DNA from: Nitrospira sp.
GTDB taxonomy: Bacteria > Nitrospirota > Nitrospiria > Nitrospirales > Nitrospiraceae
Reading direction: 5' to 3'
Assembly (NCBI GenBank): GCA_029194535.1
Contig: JARFXR010000001.1
Coordinates: 620,001 to 684,000, forward strand
DNA length: 64,000 nt
Shown: positions 35,557-43,492 of the stretch, in pieces
Layout: each line of letters begins with the position of its first letter
How positions within the stretch are numbered: the first letter of the stretch is position 1
Program-made: the position numbers and the translations under genes
Notes under the pieces: model-generated
Told to the model about the DNA's origin: nothing
What the model saw: only the letters and a program-made list of their open reading frames with translations
Database searches by the model: none

Positions 35557-35970
35557 CTAGGAAGCCGGATGAGGCTGGAGCTGCATCACATTGAAGTCTT
35601 TCTGCGCGATGAGATGTCCTTCCATGCGCAGACGGAACTCATATCGTCCCGGAGCCGGAAAGATCAACGACGGGATATTGATGCCGAAATCGGAGATCTG
35701 TAGGCGATCCCCAATGATGATGTTCGGCAGCGTGGCGCGGCACACCGGTTGTTCCGCGTTCAGATAGACCAAATCGATGTCGAACCGGTAGGTTCCCTCG
35801 GCGTCGGTCAGGCAGAAGTACAGGCCCATCTGTTGATGTTGGAAGGGAAAGGCCGCAGCCTGGAGGTGCGTGAACAGCCCGATCAGGCTCTTTTTCTTCG
35901 TGACGCTGTCCTCGATCACCTGATCGCACACCAGAAAGGCCTGGACGCTGGGTTTGACGATATCGGTCAT
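35557..35970 (-). CDS. DUF6941-like hypothetical protein
   Basis: The 137-aa protein has the beta-rich pattern I associate with DUF6941: KPSVQAFLVCDQVIEDS, SLIGLFTHL, YFCLTDAEGTYRFDIDLVY and FPAPGRYEFRLRMEG. Function is unknown. The ATG at 35970 is chosen; the ATG at 35979 would add MVP. It follows the 36072-36581 gene by ~100 bp in the same direction. The family assignment is from memory and moderate. Confidence 0.55.
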   Translation of the reverse strand: MTDIVKPSVQAFLVCDQVIEDSVTKKKSLIGLFTHLQAAAFPFQHQQMGLYFCLTDAEGTYRFDIDLVYLNAEQPVCRATLPNIIIGDRLQISDFGINIPSLIFPAPGRYEFRLRMEGHLIAQKDFNVMQLQPHPAS

Positions 35971-36071
35971 CGGCACCATTGTACGAGACTTTTCCTGCTT
36001 GTCAAAAGGGATGCGGTTCTTCACAGGCGCCGGCCGAGACGAATGTGAGGATGAGAGCGTACACGAAGCGG

Positions 36072-36581
36072 TCAACCGATGGCGGCCGTGCCGCCTCGAC
36101 TCTCGATGACGTCGCCGAAGCGCGCGAATCCCGTGCCGACCCGACAATAGTGTGGGCTGATGAAAACGCATTCTCCCTTGTGCGAATAGAACTGGCCGGA
36201 GACGATGCGGATCTTCCGCTGTTGGAACAGGTAGGCTTCGATGAGCGTCCGTCCTGTCTGCCGATCCACGACCATCACGTTCAGCGCGTCGTTGATCGTC
36301 AAATCCGGCGCCCTGTTGGAGGACACCGCGAACCTGGCCGCCGAAGACGCAGACACGGCATTTCGACGAAGATGCCCGATGCGCCGTCCCTGTTCATCGT
36401 AGATGTCCATGGTCAGAAAGAGGGCGGGAGGATCGGGTCGGATTTCAAGGACCAAATGCTCCTTGCCTTGAACCGTTACGACACCGTTGGTCGTGCGAAA
36501 CACGTTCGAGCCGACGTGTAACTCAAGGCCTCGTTCGGCTTTCGCATCCTCAATCGTTCCACGTGGAGTATCCAGTTGCAT
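36072..36581 (-). CDS. Hypothetical protein (169 aa)
   Basis: I recognise no family with confidence. The protein is beta-rich, with an N-terminal domain (LELHVGSNVFRTTNGVVTV, LFLTMDIYDEQGRRIGHLRR) and a C-terminal part with QTGRTLIEAYLFQQRKIRI and GQFYSHKGE. There is no signal peptide. Codon use matches the host. The ATG at 36581 is the obvious start. Confidence 0.5.
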   Translation of the reverse strand: MQLDTPRGTIEDAKAERGLELHVGSNVFRTTNGVVTVQGKEHLVLEIRPDPPALFLTMDIYDEQGRRIGHLRRNAVSASSAARFAVSSNRAPDLTINDALNVMVVDRQTGRTLIEAYLFQQRKIRIVSGQFYSHKGECVFISPHYCRVGTGFARFGDVIESRGGTAAIG

Positions 36582-37005
36582 CGGATCAGTGTCGAGCCAG
36601 TCCTACATGCCGGAAGTTTTTCGGCGATCGAATCAGTCCTATAGTCGAAAACAGATGTGAATACCACACGTTAGGCCATGTGCGCCTAGCTGTCAAGATG
36701 GCGGCGGCGGGCGGATCCTCATCTGCCTGAAGCATAGCTTTCGCACCACCTGGTTAAGGTGCCGTCCTAAGAGATTCCCTTCCAGGGGACTCGGCTCGTC
36801 GGCCGATCCTTGATACGTGGCGCCGGAGTGAACGAGGACGGAGGAACGCTCCGTGTCATCGCGTTGAATCACACTCCGATCAGCGTTCCCCTTCGATGCC
36901 TCACCGGTGCGTGCCGCCCACTACGTATCGACTTATTGCAATCGATGTAAACGGGGAGAACCGTCCGGTGACCTCGAAAGGTGGATGGGTGTGAGCCAGC
37001 CTGCG
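36582..37005. other. Non-coding stretch upstream of tRNA-Glu
   Basis: There is no convincing gene on either strand. It must contain the promoter of the minus-strand hypothetical gene near 36640-36670. I see no further structure. Confidence 0.35.
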
Positions 37006-37033
37006 TTGAACCAGCTTTGAAGCCTGTGATACA
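37006..37033 (+). promoter_or_regulatory. Probable tRNA-Glu promoter
   Basis: TTGAAC (37006-37011) is followed after 16 bp by GATACA (37028-37033). The tRNA starts about 30 bp further on. Confidence 0.4.
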
Positions 37034-37063
37034 GTCAGCCCTCTTCGTCTTGCCGACCATCTT

Positions 37064-37141
37064 GGTCCCATCGTCTAGCCTGGCCTAGGACGGAGCCCTC
37101 TCAAGGCTCAGACACGGGTTCGAATCCCGTTGGGACCACCA
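37064..37141 (+). tRNA. tRNA-Glu (anticodon CTC)
   Basis: Acceptor GGTCCCA pairs with TGGGACC. The anticodon arm GAGCC-CTCTCAA-GGCTC gives CTC, the T loop is TTCGAAT and CCA is encoded. A duplicated structured repeat begins 2 bp after the 3' end. Confidence 0.94.
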
Positions 37142-37143
37142 AA

Positions 37144-37379
37144 CCGCACTTCGTGAGAGCCGCCCGCTATTCAGGCGCAGCCTTTCTTCATTGAGCGGGC
37201 GGATAAACACCACATGCTCTCCTATTTGATTCGGAGCTTGCTCGTGCCGTGCGCTGTTCTTCCATGGTTGCGCACGGATAGACCCCTCCCGTGGTTGCTA
37301 CTTTTGATCCCGCACTTCGTGAGAGCCGCCCGCTAACCAGGCGCAGCCTCTCTTCAGTGAGCGGGCAGAGAAGCACCTC
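37144..37379 (+). repeat. Two direct copies of a ~70-bp structured repeat after tRNA-Glu
   Basis: Copies at 37144-37213 and 37310-37379 share CCGCACTTCGTGAGAGCCGC, then CAGGCGCAGCC and AGCGGGC. Each folds as GCCCGCT pairing with AGCGGGC (37162-37168 / 37194-37200 in copy 1) around an inner GGCgcaGCC hairpin. The 96 bp between copies contain no gene. There is no T tract, so terminator function is doubtful. Confidence 0.75.
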
Positions 37380-37413
37380 CAGGAACTCTCTGACTGCCAA
37401 ACCAAGCGTTGCC

Positions 37414-37450
37414 TTGACGGAGATCGTATGACGAGAATATGATCGATCAT
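37414..37450 (+). promoter_or_regulatory. Toxin-antitoxin promoter with palindromic operator
   Basis: TTGACG (37414-37419), an 18-bp spacer and TATGAT (37438-37443) precede the antitoxin gene. The perfect palindrome ATGATCGATCAT (37439-37450) overlaps the -10 and fits autorepression by the toxin-antitoxin complex. Confidence 0.5.
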
Positions 37451-37471
37451 GAATTGGTAAGGAGGTTCTCC

Positions 37472-37681
37472 ATGGCCACGACGACGATTTCGCCGAAGTT
37501 TCAAATCGTGATCCCCAAGGAAGTCCGGGAGAAGCTCCATCTTGCCCCCAGCCAGCGGTTACAGGTGGTGGAGAAGGGCGGTGTCATCACCCTGGTGCCG
37601 GAAGTGCCGCTCAAATCGCTCAAAGGCGCACTCAAGGGCATGTCCAAGACGGATCTCCGGGAAAAGAAAGACCGATTGTGA
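37472..37681 (+). CDS. AbrB/MazE-type antitoxin
   Basis: The 69-aa protein has a swapped-hairpin AbrB DNA-binding domain (TTISPKFQIVIPKEVREKL, then LQVVEKGGVITLVPE). The C-terminal tail (LKSLKGALKGMSKTDLREK) would wrap and inhibit the toxin. It is translated from an ATG after AAGGAGG and overlaps the toxin gene by 4 bp. It binds its own promoter in related systems. Confidence 0.88.
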   Translation: MATTTISPKFQIVIPKEVREKLHLAPSQRLQVVEKGGVITLVPEVPLKSLKGALKGMSKTDLREKKDRL

Positions 37682-38049
37682 AGGTCGTGCTGGATTCCAG
37701 CGGGTGGATCGAATTCTTTACCGGCGGACCGCTCGCCGACCGTTATGCCGCCTATCTCGCGCCTCGATATCAGCTCATCACACCGACCATCGTGCTGTAC
37801 GAAGTGTACAAGAAGATCAAACGAGAGCGAGGGGAGGAGACGGCGTTATTGTTTGCGGGGCGGATCAGCGCGACTCAGCTCATCCACTTGACGGAGTCGA
37901 TCGCCTTTCTTGCAGCTGATCTGTGCTTGCGTCACAGCCTCGCGATGGCCGATGCGATCGTTTATGCGGCGGCCAAAGATCAGGGCGCTGAGGTAATCAC
38001 AGGCGACGCAGATCTCAAGGATCTTCCCGGAGTCGTCTACGTCAAGTAG
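37678..38049 (+). CDS. VapC-like PIN-domain ribonuclease toxin
   Basis: The 123-aa PIN protein has acidic active-site residues in VVLDSSGW, VLYEVYKKI, MADAIVYAAA and TGDADLKDL. VapC toxins cleave tRNA or rRNA in a Mg-dependent way; the target here is unknown. The GTG start overlaps the antitoxin stop (GTGA). The AbrB-type antitoxin plus PIN toxin pairing is typical of type II systems. Confidence 0.9.
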   Translation: MKVVLDSSGWIEFFTGGPLADRYAAYLAPRYQLITPTIVLYEVYKKIKRERGEETALLFAGRISATQLIHLTESIAFLAADLCLRHSLAMADAIVYAAAKDQGAEVITGDADLKDLPGVVYVK

Positions 38050-38540
38050 ATTTCAAAGGCAGTTCTCAGTTCCAGGGGTAAGTAGACTACCAACTGCTTT
38101 GAGGTTCCTAACCATCAACGATGAAATGCTTTCTGGCCTTAATGCCACGCCAACCTTCCGTTGACCCGGCACTTCTTCAGCCACACTCTGTTCGTACCGA
38201 AGTCTGAGGTCTCTCCATACTCCCGTAACCGGATGGAAAGCACAGAGCCTGTCGTGCGTTTCCGCTCAATGGGCACAGTGAGAAGTGCTCTCACCGCGCC
38301 GCAATGGACCGTTTCTCACCGCGCGCCTCAGCCTAAGTGCCTCTCGCACTGGTAGTTCTATCAAGCAAGAGAATCGCAGAAGCCCTCTCACGGGAGGCAT
38401 GGGAGTTGCCCATCCTCGAAGAGGGAATCTCTCGGTAGAGTAGAATGGTGTGGAGTCAGCTGCTCGAGTCTGTGCCGCTCAGGACGACGATGGGAGGATT
38501 GGGAGCTACGCAATGAATTAGCTTGGCAGGAGGTCTGCGC
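38050..38540. other. Non-coding gap of about 490 bp
   Basis: I see no credible gene, tRNA or repeat. The 64-codon plus-strand frame at 38161 lacks a ribosome site and has Ser/Arg-rich, non-coding composition. The promoter for the PII-like gene should be in the last 100 bp. Confidence 0.4.
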
Positions 38541-38843
38541 GTGAAAATGCTGATCATTGTTGCCCGGGATTCAATGTTAACTGAGTTGGAAGAACTCCTG
38601 CGTCACAATGGCATCGGTGGGTACACCATTCTGAGACACGTACTGGGTAAGGGGGTCACTGGTCGAGTGCATGGGACCTTCCTCCACCCTTCCATCAATT
38701 CCATCATTTTTGCGGTTCTTCCCCCCAATCAAGCGGACAAGGCAGTGAGCGCGCTGACGGCGTTGCACATTGCACGAGGTGAGGCGACTCAGCAGCCGGT
38801 TCCCCTCAAAGTATTTACGTTCCCCTGTGAAGAACATGTCTAG
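38541..38843 (+). CDS. Small PII/PG0541-like protein
   Basis: The 100-aa alpha/beta protein resembles the ferredoxin-like PII superfamily members annotated near transporters: MLIIVARDSMLTELEELL, GIGGYTILRHVLGKG, INSIIFAVLPPNQADKAVSAL. No transporter is adjacent, but a CBS-domain protein follows, hinting at nucleotide-responsive regulation. The GTG start at 38541 is 8 nt from AGGAGG; the ATG at 38547 is the alternative. Fold call moderate, function unknown. Confidence 0.6.
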   Translation: MKMLIIVARDSMLTELEELLRHNGIGGYTILRHVLGKGVTGRVHGTFLHPSINSIIFAVLPPNQADKAVSALTALHIARGEATQQPVPLKVFTFPCEEHV

Positions 38844-39034
38844 CGTCATGTTCCACACAGATGATGAGCCTGATGCAACGTCCTGCCGACATGACCCTCA
38901 CCGAGGATAGGGATCCGTCGGGCAGGCTCGGAGAAGAACCATTCGCGTATGACCATGACCTACTGATGCGCACGGATGGCCCAAGGCATCGATTAACCAC
39001 AAGTGGTGAACAACACTTGACCAGGAGGTCTACA

Positions 39035-39466
39035 ATGCCGATCCAAGAGGGCGTACCAGCCGGAGGATTTCAAACAGTCGGTCAAATTGATGGAACGAAT
39101 GTCCTGCGTTTCTATGCCAAGCAAAGCGGATTAGCCATAGCGGTCGAACTGTTGACTTCTCATAGTTCTGGCGCGCCCATCGTTGATGACAAGGGGAGGT
39201 TCGTTGGATTTGTCAGCGAGTTCGATCTCCTTGGCGCCATCGAGTCCGGGAAGGACTTGAACAAGGTCACGGCCGATCAGCTCATGAACAAGGATCAATT
39301 TGTCGCTGACGAATCGACCACCATTGCCGATGCCGTTCGGCTGATGAAGGAGAAGCACTTGCTCAACCTGCCGGTCATCAAGAACGGCGTGGTCGCCTAT
39401 TCTGTCACACGTCACGACCTGCTCAGGGCACTCATAGGACTAGGACCAGGCATCGAGGAGGCGTAG
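39035..39466 (+). CDS. Two-CBS-domain protein
   Basis: The 143-aa stand-alone CBS pair has a first motif SGAPIVDDKGRFVGFVSEFDLL and a second HLLNLPVIKNGVVAYSVTRHDLL. CBS pairs bind adenosine nucleotides or metals and sense energy charge. The ATG at 39035 is 6 nt from AGGAGG; the open frame further upstream is not conserved. It lies 191 bp after the PII-like gene on the same strand, so joint regulation is possible. Confidence 0.87.
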   Translation: MPIQEGVPAGGFQTVGQIDGTNVLRFYAKQSGLAIAVELLTSHSSGAPIVDDKGRFVGFVSEFDLLGAIESGKDLNKVTADQLMNKDQFVADESTTIADAVRLMKEKHLLNLPVIKNGVVAYSVTRHDLLRALIGLGPGIEEA

Positions 39467-39731
39467 GCAGTCACAACGTAGTGCCTTTGGACAATCCGAA
39501 TTCTCTTCCGATCGCCTGAGCAGAACTGTCCAGAAGGCCCATGCCTCGCCATGGAGTGGCCGGGCCGTGGTTGGCGAACGCCACCATCTCGCGAGCGGCG
39601 ATATTCACTCAGCCGGGATTACCTATATGGGACTGGTCACGGAGGCGCACGATATCTTCGAGTTCAGCAACCGTTAAGGTCCTGTTGCAGACTCGACTCA
39701 ACCCCCTTCATGTGCGGTCGGAGGTTCCGAT
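39467..39731. other. Convergent gap at the end of the catabolic supercluster
   Basis: I see no convincing gene. A weak AGGCA / TGCCT pair just after the CBS gene stop is followed by TT only. Confidence 0.35.
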
Positions 39732-41453
39732 TCAGCTACTCTCGGTAAATTGATGCTCTCGGTAGACGGCCAACGCGGAAGCGAGGCGGGTTTTCAACTC
39801 CAGGCGCTTGGGTTTCCCGGTCGAGGTGTAGGGAAGGTCGCGGCCGAAAATGAAGACTTTTGGACATTTGGAGAATGGAAGCGACCGGCGGCAGTACTCC
39901 TGTAAATCCTTCTCGTTCGGCTCAGAACGCCCTTCTCGCGGAACCACGTAGGCGGCGATCTCCTCTCCATAGTAGCGATGTTCGAATGGAACGGCCATGG
40001 CGAACTGCACAAGCGGATGGCGCTTCAATACATCATCGATCTCCAGCGGTGAGATGTTGATGCCGCCTCGAATGATCAATTCTTTCAGTCGGCCTGAAAT
40101 GAAGAAAAACGGTCGTCCCCTCTTGTCTCGTTGAAAGAAGCCCTCGTCCCCGGAACGGAACCAGCCCCATCGAAACGCGGCCTCGTTGGCGTCGTCCCGT
40201 TTATAGTAGCCACCGCAGACGGTCCGGCCGCGGATGCAGATTTCTCCTCTCGCTCCCTCCGGCAGTGAGCGCCCCTGTTCGTCGATGATCGCCATCATGT
40301 TGTGTCGCAACGGCACTCCGATTGAGGGGAACTCGTAGGCGCTCAGCCAGTGACGATGCTCTTCAGGCGACAGATCGTTCGGCAGGAAGCACGAGTAGCA
40401 GGTCGTTTCCGATAGCCCGTAGCCGTGGCGGATCGGAAAACGGAATCGTTCTTCGAAGCGAACAGCGGTATCCTTCAATAACGGTCCGGCGCCGCAGATG
40501 AAGCCTCGAAACCGCTCCAGTCGGTAGGGAGTCAGGTCTTCGTCGGCGTCCAGCAAGAACTCGAGAAGCGTGGGCACGACGCTGACACAGGTGACGCCCT
40601 CCTCATGCAGTCTCCGCCAGAAGGTCGTACTCTTGAATTTGCGATTCAGGACGACGCTTCCTTTGCAGTAGAAAGGCGTGAGAAGCGTGACGACCGTGCC
40701 GTTCACATGGTGGATGGGGAGCACGCACATGAAGCGATCATTCCCGTCGAAGCGATGCCAGTCGGCGATCGCATCGGCGTCGGTCAGGAGATTCTGGACG
40801 GTGAGGATCACCCCCTTGGGTGCTCCCGTAGTTCCGGACGTATAGACGATGAGGGCTTCATCGCTCAGACCGGAGGAGTGCGACGCGGGGCGAAAGGTGA
40901 TCGAGGTCGCTTCCTTGAATCCTTCCGCTCCGTGCCCGGCAACGTCTCGAAAGCCGTCATCGTTCAATGGAACCACGTGCCGCAGGGTCGGCAGGTCTTT
41001 CTGCAGTTCTCGTACTTGTTTGACAATCGTATGCCAACAGCACACGGCCGAGGCCTCCGAATGCTCCAGGATGAACCGCTGCTTATCGGGCGGCTCGTCG
41101 ATGTTGATCGGCACGACCGTGATGCCTGCTGCCCAGGCGGCGAAGTACAACACCACGGTGACGTCATGGTTGAAGAGAATCGTCGCCAACCGGTCCCCGC
41201 GCCGAAGCCTGATCCGGTCGTGGAGAAACGACGCGGCGCGCTGGACGATGGTGCCGAATTCAGCATAGCTGTACGTGGAGTGGAGCTGCCGGTCGTCGTC
41301 GCAGTAGGTCAGGAACGGTCGGTTGAGCAGGTCCCGATCATAGACCCGCGATCGGAAGAAGTCCGCGAACGAGTTCCACGGCAGGGCAGGGGGGCCGTCT
41401 TCCATCTGCCGCGCCGCGGCCATGTCATCAGCGACGGTGATCGATGTCGACAT
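39732..41453 (-). CDS. AMP-forming acyl-CoA synthetase
   Basis: The 573-aa ANL-family enzyme activates a carboxylate with ATP and transfers it to CoA. Motifs are YTSGTTGAPKGVI (P-loop), GYGLSETTCYS, RSGDEGFF, GRLKELIIRGGINIS and the C-terminal catalytic lysine in TSTGKPKRLELK. The substrate is not predictable; after prpC a propionate or medium-chain acid is plausible, while long-chain ligases look similar. It is the last gene of the supercluster and overlaps prpC by 26 bp. Confidence 0.85.
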   Translation of the reverse strand: MSTSITVADDMAAARQMEDGPPALPWNSFADFFRSRVYDRDLLNRPFLTYCDDDRQLHSTYSYAEFGTIVQRAASFLHDRIRLRRGDRLATILFNHDVTVVLYFAAWAAGITVVPINIDEPPDKQRFILEHSEASAVCCWHTIVKQVRELQKDLPTLRHVVPLNDDGFRDVAGHGAEGFKEATSITFRPASHSSGLSDEALIVYTSGTTGAPKGVILTVQNLLTDADAIADWHRFDGNDRFMCVLPIHHVNGTVVTLLTPFYCKGSVVLNRKFKSTTFWRRLHEEGVTCVSVVPTLLEFLLDADEDLTPYRLERFRGFICGAGPLLKDTAVRFEERFRFPIRHGYGLSETTCYSCFLPNDLSPEEHRHWLSAYEFPSIGVPLRHNMMAIIDEQGRSLPEGARGEICIRGRTVCGGYYKRDDANEAAFRWGWFRSGDEGFFQRDKRGRPFFFISGRLKELIIRGGINISPLEIDDVLKRHPLVQFAMAVPFEHRYYGEEIAAYVVPREGRSEPNEKDLQEYCRRSLPFSKCPKVFIFGRDLPYTSTGKPKRLELKTRLASALAVYREHQFTESS

Positions 41454-42585
41454 AGGCCTCTTTCGCGGGCCCCGTATACAAGGCCCGCGGACGGATCAGC
41501 CGGTTGTGATCTTGCTGTTCGATCACGTGGGCGCACCACCCGGTAATGCGAGAGCAGACGAAGACCGGCGTGTAGAGCCGGCGAGGAATGCCCATCAGGA
41601 GGTAGGCCACCGCCGCATAGAAATCGAGGTTCGGGTAGAGCCCTTTCTCCTGCCGCATGATGCGCTCGACGGCCAGGGCGATCTCATACCATCGGCGGTC
41701 GTCGCAGGTCCGGCTCAACCGCTCGGCGTGCCGCTGAATGATCGCCGAGCGCGAATCGCCCTTCTTGAGGACGCGATGGCCGAAGCCCATGATCCGGTGC
41801 TTGCCGGCCAGCCGCTCCCGAACCCATCGCTCCGCGTTGTCGGGGCTCCCAATCTCGAGGAACATCTCCGCGACGGCCTCATTCGCCCCTCCGTGCAGCG
41901 GTCCCTTGAGCGTGCCGATCGCCGACGTGACGGCCGAGTAGAGGTCCGTCATGGTCGAGGCGGTCACCCGCGCCGAGAAGGTCGAGGCGTTGAATTCGTG
42001 CTCCGCGTAGAGGGTAAGGGATACGTCGAGCGCGCGAGCCATCAGAAGCCCTTTGTCGCCGCCTTCTCGGCCGGTCAAGAGGAAGAGCAGATTCCCCGCA
42101 AAGCTCGCATCCGGCCGCCGCTCCTTGCGCGGCGTCCCGTTCACGAGCCGATGCGCGGTCGAGATGATCAGAGGGATGCACGCGAGTAGCCGGATCGCTT
42201 TCTGGAGATTCGCCTCATGGGAATGATCCTCGGCATCAGCGTCGATCATCCCCAACAGAGACACGCTGGTCCTCAGAATGTCCATGGGGTGGGCAGCGGC
42301 AGGAACCGTGCTCAGGAACGCTTCGACAGGACCGGGGAGCACGGCCTGTGCCGCGAGCCGCTCCTCGAAATCCTTCAACTCCTTCACGGTCGGGAGCTTG
42401 CCAAAGAGCAGCAGATAGGCCACTTCTTCGAAAGTCGCCCTGTCCGCCAAATCGTCGATCGCGTACCCGCGATACCTCAGACCTCCCTCGTCTTCATCGA
42501 CATGACAGAGGGCCGTTTCACCGGCGAGGACTCCGTCGAGTCCCGCGGCGTGCGCGGGAGTTGTGTGAGGCTCACTCGTGGCCAT
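41428..42585 (-). CDS. prpC: 2-Methylcitrate synthase / citrate synthase
   Basis: The 385-aa citrate-synthase-fold enzyme has GLRYRGYAIDDLA, LNFDCitrate-type segments EHEFNASTFSARV and GFGHRVLKKGDSR, with catalytic His and Asp in these blocks. The position directly after prpB, overlapping it by 14 bp, indicates condensation of propionyl-CoA with oxaloacetate. Sequence alone does not separate it from ordinary citrate synthase. The start codon lies inside prpB. Confidence 0.88.
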   Translation of the reverse strand: MATSEPHTTPAHAAGLDGVLAGETALCHVDEDEGGLRYRGYAIDDLADRATFEEVAYLLLFGKLPTVKELKDFEERLAAQAVLPGPVEAFLSTVPAAAHPMDILRTSVSLLGMIDADAEDHSHEANLQKAIRLLACIPLIISTAHRLVNGTPRKERRPDASFAGNLLFLLTGREGGDKGLLMARALDVSLTLYAEHEFNASTFSARVTASTMTDLYSAVTSAIGTLKGPLHGGANEAVAEMFLEIGSPDNAERWVRERLAGKHRIMGFGHRVLKKGDSRSAIIQRHAERLSRTCDDRRWYEIALAVERIMRQEKGLYPNLDFYAAVAYLLMGIPRRLYTPVFVCSRITGWCAHVIEQQDHNRLIRPRALYTGPAKEAYVDIDHRR

Positions 42586-43486
42586 GGTCGTCTCCCATCA
42601 AGTGAAACTGCCGATCGCGTTGTTCATACTCCGCGTACCGCAGGAGGTCATAGAGTTGCTCTCTGGTATGCATCCGCTCCAACAGGTCGCGCTGTGAACC
42701 GCGGTGTCTCAGTTCCGACAGCATCTGATCGATCGCCTTTGTGGCCATCCGCAAGGCGGTGACGGGAAACAGGATCACACGATAGCCGAGGTCTTCAAAT
42801 TCGCCGACGCTCAAATAGGGAGTCTTGCCGAATTCCGTCATGTTGGCGACCAGCGGAGCCTTCCCGCCTTCTTTGGCGAACTGTCGGGCGAAGGCGCGGA
42901 ACTCGTCCGCCGATTCGAGAGCTTCGGGGAAGATCGCGTCCGCACCGGCGTCGATGTAGGCTCGCGCCCGTCGCACGGCCGCGTCCATTCCTTCGACGGC
43001 GCGCGCGTCCGTGCGGGCGATGAGGAAAAACTCCGGATCCTGCCTGGCGTCGCTCGCCGCGCAGATCTTGCTCACCATGTCGCTCGTCGTGACCAGCCGC
43101 TTTCCAGGCAGGTGCCCACATTTCTTGGGCAATTCCTGATCTTCGATCTGCATCCCCGCCAACCCGGCCTTCTCGAATTCCTTCACGGCCCGCATCACGG
43201 CGAGGGGAGGACCGAAGCCCGTGTCCGCGTCCACGATCGCGGGAATCGCCACGGCCTTGGTGATGGTGGCCGCGTCCGACACCACTTCCGCCAAGGAGAG
43301 CAGCCCGATATCCGGCAATCCTCGTGCGGCCGACAGGCCGGCGCCCGACACGTACAGAGCCTGGAAGCCGGCACGCTCGATCTGCATGGCCGTCAGGGCA
43401 TTGAAGGCCCCGGGGAGGACGAGCGTCTGCCTGTCAAGCAGCGCGCGGAAACGGTGGGGTCTTCTGGGTCGTCGCGTATCGCTCAT
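42572..43486 (-). CDS. prpB: 2-Methylisocitrate lyase
   Basis: The 304-aa member of the PEP-mutase/isocitrate lyase superfamily has the catalytic motif PKKCGHLPGK, VDADTGFG and ARTDARAVEG. It splits 2-methylisocitrate to pyruvate and succinate. It is flanked by prpC and prpD, completing a methylcitrate core; oxaloacetate hydrolase or carboxyphosphonoenolpyruvate relatives are excluded by context. It starts 6 bp after prpD. Confidence 0.93.
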   Translation of the reverse strand: MSDTRRPRRPHRFRALLDRQTLVLPGAFNALTAMQIERAGFQALYVSGAGLSAARGLPDIGLLSLAEVVSDAATITKAVAIPAIVDADTGFGPPLAVMRAVKEFEKAGLAGMQIEDQELPKKCGHLPGKRLVTTSDMVSKICAASDARQDPEFFLIARTDARAVEGMDAAVRRARAYIDAGADAIFPEALESADEFRAFARQFAKEGGKAPLVANMTEFGKTPYLSVGEFEDLGYRVILFPVTALRMATKAIDQMLSELRHRGSQRDLLERMHTREQLYDLLRYAEYEQRDRQFHLMGDDHGHE

Positions 43487-43492
43487 CGCCTT

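Noticed and set aside
37142-37400. CRISPR-like array at the repeated element after tRNA-Glu
   Set aside because: There are only two copies, 166 bp apart and diverged, with no regular spacer and no cas gene in the window.
38161-38355. 64-codon frame in the gap after the toxin gene
   Set aside because: There is no ribosome-binding site, the composition is rich in Ser and Arg, and no motif is recognisable.
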